A stretch of 64,000 nt of DNA from the NCBI GenBank assembly GCA_015709715.1, contig CP054184.1, positions 372,001-436,000 of the forward strand, read 5' to 3'. The position numbers and the translations under genes are program-made. Under the pieces are notes generated by a model. The model worked only from the letters and a program-made list of their open reading frames with translations, was not told the origin of the DNA and did not search any database. Below, one piece after another: positions 58,789 through 64,000 of this stretch. How positions within the stretch are numbered: position 1 is the first letter of the stretch; every line of letters starts with the position of its first letter. Source of the stretch: Nitrospira sp. (GTDB lineage Bacteria > Nitrospirota > Nitrospiria > Nitrospirales > Nitrospiraceae).

Positions 58789-59973
58789 ATGGAGCGGCAG
58801 ATTGTCTGTTTTGCCATTCCCTCTCTCGAAGTGGCGCTAGCCCGACTCATCAATCCGCCGCTTCGCACTCGTCCACTCGCCATTGCGAATCTCCACTCCC
58901 CGCGCGCGACCCTGAAAGAAGTGTCTCCTGAGGCTGAGGCCGAAGGCCTCCATGTTGGAATGTCTCTTGACCGGGCGCGACGCCACTGCCCGTCCCTTGC
59001 AATCTGCCCGCCGAACCCACAGCAGGTCGCGACTGCCGACCAGACATTGCTCACGGCCATCCACCGCTACGCCCCAGCGTGGGAGCCCTACGTGCCGGGT
59101 GCGGTCATGATGGACGTGACCGGCACGACCCGCCTATTCGGGTCGGCTTGCGATGTGGCCACGCACGTGCAAGCGGACGTGTTGAGTCAACTACACCTTG
59201 AGGGGGTGGCAGGAGTCGGCAGTAACAAGCTCGTGGCGCAAACAGCCGCCACCCTCGTCGAACCCTCCCAACTCTACGATGTCCGCCACGGATCGGAGCG
59301 CCTCTTCATGTCCCCCCTGTCCGTCCGGTCATTGCCCGGTGTGCACCGCCCGTGCATGCGGATGATGCTGAAACACTTAGACGATCTCAATCTTCAATCG
59401 CTGGGCGATGTGGCGGACAGTCCGCTCGACGCACTCGAACTCGTCTTGGGACAGGATGCCGGACAACTCGTACGGTGGGCACAAGGTATTGATCCGACTC
59501 CAGTCCTGGCGCCGGTGGTCCAGCCGTCGCTCGAAGACACCGTGGCCCTGAATCCGGACGAGGTAGACGATGGACGCCTGGAAGGCCGGCTGGCCGAGAG
59601 TCTCCAGCGGCTCTGCCGTACGCTGAGGAGCCAGCGTCGCGTCTGCGGCGGGATGTCTTTGATGATCCGCTATAGCGACCACAGGGACGTCTCAGCCAAG
59701 ACGCAGGTCACTCCCGACACCTGCTGGGAGATCGATTTGGCTGGACCGCTTCACACAGTCTTTTCTCGAGCCTTTCGCCGACGCATCCGGCTCAGACAGA
59801 TGACCCTCTGCCTGACTCATCTGACGAGTTTTGCGCAACAGGTCTCACTCTTTGAGGAACCATCATCCCAGGAGCAACGCCGTCGTGATCGGGCGCAACG
59901 GCTCGCGCAGGCGCTCGACCATCTCCATGCACGCTTTGGTGAAGGTGCCATCCGGTATGGGAGAACCCACTGA
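58789..59973 (+). CDS. imuB: ImuB-type Y-family polymerase homologue, catalytically inactive
   Basis: The 394-residue protein has the Y-family polymerase layout, with helix-hairpin-helix and little-finger regions (SLPGVHRPC, LGDVAD). The catalytic carboxylates are lost: the first motif reads CFAIPSLEV in place of DxDxF, and SxDE before LDxTG is replaced by VPGAVMMDVTG. QVSLF near residue 355 matches the beta-clamp binding consensus. This is the ImuB profile: a non-catalytic hub that recruits DnaE2 to the clamp. It is followed by, and overlaps by 17 bases, dnaE2. Confidence 0.88.
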   Translation: MERQIVCFAIPSLEVALARLINPPLRTRPLAIANLHSPRATLKEVSPEAEAEGLHVGMSLDRARRHCPSLAICPPNPQQVATADQTLLTAIHRYAPAWEPYVPGAVMMDVTGTTRLFGSACDVATHVQADVLSQLHLEGVAGVGSNKLVAQTAATLVEPSQLYDVRHGSERLFMSPLSVRSLPGVHRPCMRMMLKHLDDLNLQSLGDVADSPLDALELVLGQDAGQLVRWAQGIDPTPVLAPVVQPSLEDTVALNPDEVDDGRLEGRLAESLQRLCRTLRSQRRVCGGMSLMIRYSDHRDVSAKTQVTPDTCWEIDLAGPLHTVFSRAFRRRIRLRQMTLCLTHLTSFAQQVSLFEEPSSQEQRRRDRAQRLAQALDHLHARFGEGAIRYGRTH

Positions 59974-62900
59974 ACCGATGGAGTTTGTCCATCTCCACAC
60001 CCATTCCTCCTATTCGCCCATGTGGGGCGTCCCAACCTTGGAGGCCCTCTGTGAGGCCGCACGCGCACAGGGACAGAATACGTTGGCCCTCACCGATACC
60101 AATGGCCTCTATGGAGCGATCCGTTTCCTTGATGTCGCGAAACAAGCCGGCCTCAAGCCGATTCTCGGGGCCCAGGTCATACATCACGATCAACGGGCCG
60201 TGCTCCTCGCGAAGACACCCGACGGCTACGCGAACTTGTGCCGACTGCTCTCGTGCCGACATGAGGATGCCGGCTTTGACTTTATCCAGGCGATCGCCAG
60301 CTATCGGACTGGGCTAGTCATCCTTTCGGATGATCTCTCGGCGCTGACGGCCTGGCGAAACGAGGCTGCCGATGATCTCTATGTCGAATTGTCACCTGGT
60401 TCCCAGATGCAGGAGGCCATGGTGTTCAGCCGACGCACGGGATTGCCCGCCGTGGCCACGACCCGCGCGGCGCTTCTCCATCAGTCCGACTTTGAAGGCC
60501 ATCGACTCTTACGGGCCATCGCGGACAACACGACGTTATCACGCTTGAAGCCGGACCGCTGTTGTGGCCCGATGAATTGGCTGATGCCGCCCGCCGTCAT
60601 CGCACGATACGTTCCGCATATGCCCGAGGCACTGAGCAATACGCAGCGCGTCGCCGAACAGTGCCACACCGATTGGGATTTCACCGCGACGATGTTTCCC
60701 TCCTTTCGGCAGATGGCGTCCGGCGAGGCCTTCGACGCCTTGCGCACCAAGACCTACGACGGAGCCCAATGGCGCTATGGGTCTGTCTCCGAGACAGTCC
60801 GGGATCGGATCGAGAAGGAACTCGCCGTGATTCGGGAAAAACGCTATGCCGACTATTTCCTGGTCGTCGATGAAATCGTGCGTCAATCTCCGCGCACGTG
60901 CGGACGAGGATCGGCGGCCGCCTCCGTTGTCTCCTATTGCCTCGGCATCACGCACGTCGATCCCATCCGGCACAATCTCCTCTTCGAACGATTTCTCAAT
61001 CCCGGCCGGCATGATCCTCCAGACATCGACATCGACTTTCCCTGGGATGAGCGCCCGAAGATTCTCGAATGGGTCTTTGGACGATATGGCGCTCGTCAGG
61101 CGGCCATGGTCGCAAACCAGAACACCCTCGCGTTGCGCGCGGCCCTGCGCGAGATCGCGAAAGTGCATGGGCTGCCAGCAGGCGAGATCGGGAGGGGCTT
61201 GGCCCTCCTGCATCGACGCGCCGATTTCGTGGAAGTCGCTGGCGATTCCAGCCTGGACCACTGGGCCCAGCAAGTGTGTCGCGCGTTGAACCTTCGGTCA
61301 CCGTGGCCAGAGATTGTCTCTTGGGCGGGACGACTTCAGGGCCATTTCAGAAATCTCGGCTTGCACCCGGGAGGAGTCGTCCTCGTCCCCGACGAAATCC
61401 GTCGCTATGTCCCGGTCGAAACTTCGGCGTCGGGCTGGCCGGTCATTCAATGGGAGAAGGACCAAACGGAAGACGCCGGCTTGGTCAAGATCGATCTCCT
61501 GGGCAATCGCTCACTGGCGGTCATTCGGGACGCCCTTGCGGCGATCCACCGCAATACCGGCCTCCTGATTGAGTATGCCCAGTGGAATCCCATTGGAGAT
61601 GTGGCCACCGAAGAAGTCATTCGGCAAGGCAACACCATCGGCTGTTTTCATATCGAATCCCCAGCATCCCGACTGTTGCTGAAGAAACTCTGGACGCTGA
61701 TGCCAGCAGCAAGACGGAAGGTCGCCGATGTCTTCGAGTACCTCGTCATCGTCTCCTCCATTATCCGGCCGGCGGCCAACGTGTTTGCGGATGACTTCGT
61801 GCGGCGAGCCCATGGAGAGCCGTATCGATCGTGGCATCCCCTGCTCGACGAGGTTCTCGCGGACACCTTCGGGATCATGGTGTATCAAGAAGACGTGATG
61901 AAGGTCGCGGTGGCCTTAGGCGGGTTTTCCGCCCATGACGGCGATCAACTCCGCAAGGTATTGAGTAAGAAGCATAAAGCTCGACATGTACAGGATTATC
62001 AGCGGCAGTTTTACGAGGGCGCTCTTGCGCGACAGATCCCGAGACCGGTCATCGACCATGCCTGGAGCATGATGATGAGCTTCGCGGGCTACAGCTTTTG
62101 CAAGCCGCATTCCGCCAGTTATGCCCAAGTCGCCATAAAATCAGTCTATCTGCGAGCGCATTATCCGGCGGAATTCATCGCCGCTGTGATCAGCAACCAA
62201 GGCGGCTACTATTCGCCCTTCGCCTATCTGTCAGAAGCCCGTCGCATGGGTCTGAGGATTGTGCCCCCCGACATCAATGCCAGTGAGTGGGTCTATCGAG
62301 GATGCGGCAAGGCCATTCGAGTGGGATTCATGCAGATCAAAACCCTTCGCGAGGAGTTGGTGAAGACAATCGTCGCCGAGCGCCAGGCACACGGCCCGTA
62401 TCGCTCGCTGCATGACTTTCTGGATCGAGTGAACCCGGATGTGGCTCAGGCCAAGTTGCTCATCAAGGCTGGTTGTGTCGATTCCATTGCCGGCGACCTG
62501 ACTCGCCCAGGTCTCATGTGGAGACTCGTAGCCTTTCATGCCGGACAAAGAAACCGGTATCTGCCAATCCCTCCTGAATATTCACCGCAGCAACAATGGG
62601 CGCACGAGTGGGAGCTATTCGGTTTTCCCCTGAGCCGGCATCCCTTGGACCTGGTGAAGGAAGTGGTGGGAAAAGCCGCATACCGTTCGGCACGTGAACT
62701 CAATAAATACGTCGGAAGGACCATCACACTCTTGGGCTGGCTGGTCACGGAAAAAATCGTGTCCTCCAAGAAAGGCGAGCCGATGGAGTTCGCGACGTTC
62801 GAGGATCAAACCGGCCTGTATGACGCCACCTTCTTTCCTCGCACCTACCGCCAGTATTGTCATCTGCTTGCCTCGAACCAGGCCTATCTCGTCACCGGCC

Positions 62901-63007
62901 TCGTTGAAGAACACTTTGCCACGGTCACCCTGACGGTTACCGACCTGCGGCTCTGCTCGTCGCCTGAAGCTCAGCGGGAGGACGCTTCCCTTGCGCAAGG
63001 GCTCTAA
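59957..63007 (+). CDS. dnaE2: Error-prone DNA polymerase DnaE2 (ImuC)
   Basis: The 1,016-residue C-family polymerase begins with a PHP domain (HLHTHSSYSPMWG, LTDTNGLYGA). Its palm carries PDIDIDF and the third catalytic aspartate in LVKIDLLG, with GRGSAAASVVSY as the phosphate region. It ends with the C-terminal OB fold (YVGRTITLLGWLV, MEFATFEDQTGLYDATFFP). Its length is typical of DnaE2 rather than the longer replicative DnaE1. ATG at 59957 has AAGGTG nine bases upstream; ATG at 59978 is the alternative. With ImuB it performs mutagenic translesion synthesis. The 3' end overlaps the convergent nuclease gene by four bases. Confidence 0.93.
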   Translation: MGEPTEPMEFVHLHTHSSYSPMWGVPTLEALCEAARAQGQNTLALTDTNGLYGAIRFLDVAKQAGLKPILGAQVIHHDQRAVLLAKTPDGYANLCRLLSCRHEDAGFDFIQAIASYRTGLVILSDDLSALTAWRNEAADDLYVELSPGSQMQEAMVFSRRTGLPAVATTRAALLHQSDFEGHRLLRAIADNTTLSRLKPDRCCGPMNWLMPPAVIARYVPHMPEALSNTQRVAEQCHTDWDFTATMFPSFRQMASGEAFDALRTKTYDGAQWRYGSVSETVRDRIEKELAVIREKRYADYFLVVDEIVRQSPRTCGRGSAAASVVSYCLGITHVDPIRHNLLFERFLNPGRHDPPDIDIDFPWDERPKILEWVFGRYGARQAAMVANQNTLALRAALREIAKVHGLPAGEIGRGLALLHRRADFVEVAGDSSLDHWAQQVCRALNLRSPWPEIVSWAGRLQGHFRNLGLHPGGVVLVPDEIRRYVPVETSASGWPVIQWEKDQTEDAGLVKIDLLGNRSLAVIRDALAAIHRNTGLLIEYAQWNPIGDVATEEVIRQGNTIGCFHIESPASRLLLKKLWTLMPAARRKVADVFEYLVIVSSIIRPAANVFADDFVRRAHGEPYRSWHPLLDEVLADTFGIMVYQEDVMKVAVALGGFSAHDGDQLRKVLSKKHKARHVQDYQRQFYEGALARQIPRPVIDHAWSMMMSFAGYSFCKPHSASYAQVAIKSVYLRAHYPAEFIAAVISNQGGYYSPFAYLSEARRMGLRIVPPDINASEWVYRGCGKAIRVGFMQIKTLREELVKTIVAERQAHGPYRSLHDFLDRVNPDVAQAKLLIKAGCVDSIAGDLTRPGLMWRLVAFHAGQRNRYLPIPPEYSPQQQWAHEWELFGFPLSRHPLDLVKEVVGKAAYRSARELNKYVGRTITLLGWLVTEKIVSSKKGEPMEFATFEDQTGLYDATFFPRTYRQYCHLLASNQAYLVTGLVEEHFATVTLTVTDLRLCSSPEAQREDASLAQGL

Positions 63008-63537
63008 CGCCGCTCAGTTTCTTGCGGTCCGCTATGGTTACGAGCCGAGCGCATGCCTTTTCTCCATTCCCAAGGCGGCACCGGATGCGGTTCTACCCAT
63101 AGACCCTTTTTCATCACCTGTGCTTGCCGTTCCAACTCTCCCAGCCTCAAGTCCTTGGAATACTTCTTAAACCACCAAGCCAATCCGGCCTTGAGGACTT
63201 CCTGATTCAGGCTGCGGCCATCTGAAAGCAATACTTCGGCCAATATTCGACCATAGCGGTCGCGCTTCTGCCCATACACGGTGACAGTCTGACCAAAGGC
63301 CAGTTCCGAGGTGTATGCCTTCGCGCGTGCGCCGAAGGGTTGCCACCTTTCGGGACAATCAATCCCAAGTAACCGTATCTGTTGTGCTTCGCCATCGTGT
63401 ATCACCCGGATGGAGTCACCATCGATGACGCCGACTACCTTTCCCACAAATTCGGCATGGGCTAGGATAGGGACACAGATCAGGCCAAGGAACAAGATAC
63501 AACTGCGAAACGTGGCCACACACCGTGGAGTGCTCAT
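63004..63537 (-). CDS. Secreted thermonuclease-family nuclease (SNase)
   Basis: The 177-residue protein has a signal peptide (hydrophobic 10-24, ending AHA-EF) and a staphylococcal-nuclease fold: VVGVIDGDSIRV, IRLLGIDCPE (catalytic Arg and Asp/Glu) and KRDRYGRILAEV (second Arg), then LNQEVLKAGLAWWFKKY. It would cleave extracellular or periplasmic nucleic acids with calcium. ATG at 63537 is chosen for the shape of the signal peptide; ATG at 63573 is possible. It is convergent with dnaE2. Confidence 0.88.
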   Translation of the reverse strand: MSTPRCVATFRSCILFLGLICVPILAHAEFVGKVVGVIDGDSIRVIHDGEAQQIRLLGIDCPERWQPFGARAKAYTSELAFGQTVTVYGQKRDRYGRILAEVLLSDGRSLNQEVLKAGLAWWFKKYSKDLRLGELERQAQVMKKGLWVEPHPVPPWEWRKGMRSARNHSGPQETERR

Positions 63538-63617
63538 GGCGGAGGAGTGTACACTGCTCAACCTGCTGAGCATAGCAACGGTTGGGGCATCCGACGGAGC
63601 AATCAGAGAGGAGACGC

Positions 63618-63758
63618 ATGGAGGATAGAACAGATCATCGACGCCACACGATTGAGGAACGTCTTGATGGGCTAGAAGAAATGGGCAAGGCGTTGAAGGA
63701 AGACATCGAAGCGAGGTCGGAGGAGACGTCTGTGACCGATACGGACTCTATTTGCTGA
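63618..63758 (+). CDS. Hypothetical 46-residue protein
   Basis: A short frame with a strong AGAGAGGAG site eight bases before its ATG encodes an acidic, helical peptide (TIEERLDGLEEMGKALKEDIE). No family is recognised. It lies on the opposite strand to the nuclease, which it faces head to head. It may be a real small protein or the 5' part of a decayed gene. Confidence 0.45.
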   Translation: MEDRTDHRRHTIEERLDGLEEMGKALKEDIEARSEETSVTDTDSIC

Positions 63759-63867
63759 ACAAATTCGATGAGATTCTGAAGTTGCTGAAACCGCGCAACG
63801 ATTGAACGTATTGCCGCCGGAGTGCCGCGAAACACGCTCGACGGATCGTGCGGGAAAGCCATCACGC

Positions 63868-64000
63868 ATGAATGAACTTCAATTGCCTTTCGACCCTCCG
63901 GGGACGCCTACCACATCTAGAGTTCCTGACCTGATCCGCTTCGGCACCTCCACCTGGACGTATGAAGGGTGGCAGGGACAAATCTATCGCCGCACGTATG
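63868..64000 (+). CDS. DUF72 (YecE-like) family protein, partial
   Basis: The gene begins at an ATG near the right edge and continues outside the window. After about 22 residues it shows IRFGTSTWTYEGWQGQIYRR, the first strand and conserved tryptophans of the DUF72/YecE TIM-barrel family. The biochemical function of the family is unknown, although a nucleic-acid-processing role has been suggested. Confidence 0.8.
   Translation, partial: MNELQLPFDPPGTPTTSRVPDLIRFGTSTWTYEGWQGQIYRRTY

Noticed and set aside
58789-59973. DinB (DNA polymerase IV)
   Set aside because: Both catalytic carboxylate motifs are missing and the gene overlaps dnaE2, so ImuB is the better call.

Overview
The window (about 60% G+C, densely packed) looks like the chromosome of a Gram-negative bacterium of the Nitrospira type (phylum Nitrospirota). 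This placement is inferred from base composition, the bifunctional archaeal-type fructose-bisphosphate aldolase/phosphatase, LolCD lipoprotein export, and the overall gene style. No rRNA, tRNA or CRISPR array was seen.

Layout. Positions 1-5,050: end of lysS, then lolC-lolD, a TraF/FadL-like outer membrane protein, a GNA1162-like lipoprotein and a GAF protein. Positions 5,187-12,930 (minus): a complete tryptophan operon, trpE-G-D-C-(small lipoprotein)-F-B-A, headed by a coiled-coil/LysM lipoprotein. Positions 13,100-16,000 (plus): a MoxR-type AAA ATPase translationally coupled to a large unrecognised protein with a possible TraB/ChaN-like N-terminus. Positions 16-26 kb: housekeeping genes (ligA, CorC/HlyC-type membrane protein, rlpA, ACT protein, fbp, amidohydrolase, uracil-DNA-glycosylase-like protein, ABC-type binding lipoprotein).

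Positions 26-51.3 kb (minus): a complete type VI secretion system in the order tssJ-K-L-M-A-B-C-D(hcp)-E-F-G-H(clpV)-I(vgrG). It is followed by a cargo module: DUF6484-like spike protein, DUF2169 adaptor, a thiolase-fold protein without catalytic residues, DUF4150 PAAR-like tip, AHH nuclease toxin and Imm11-type immunity protein. A HEAT-repeat (TIGR02270-like) gene and its truncated second copy flank a vapBC toxin-antitoxin module.

Positions 51.4-58.2 kb: a gene-poor accessory zone with orphan antitoxins (MazE-like, MbcA/ParS-like), an exported protein plus a TonB-C protein, an IS3 remnant and a frameshifted SGNH hydrolase. Positions 58.2-63.0 kb (plus): a damage-inducible-type mutagenesis cassette, LexA/CI-like self-cleaving repressor - ImuB - DnaE2 polymerase, with a perfect palindrome over the repressor start. 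The window ends with a secreted thermonuclease, a tiny reading frame and the start of a DUF72 gene.

The genes form four working units: lipoprotein/envelope biogenesis, tryptophan synthesis, contact-dependent antagonism by T6SS, and mutagenic translesion repair. The least understood pieces are the MoxR/633-residue pair and the inactive thiolase-fold protein in the T6SS cargo module.
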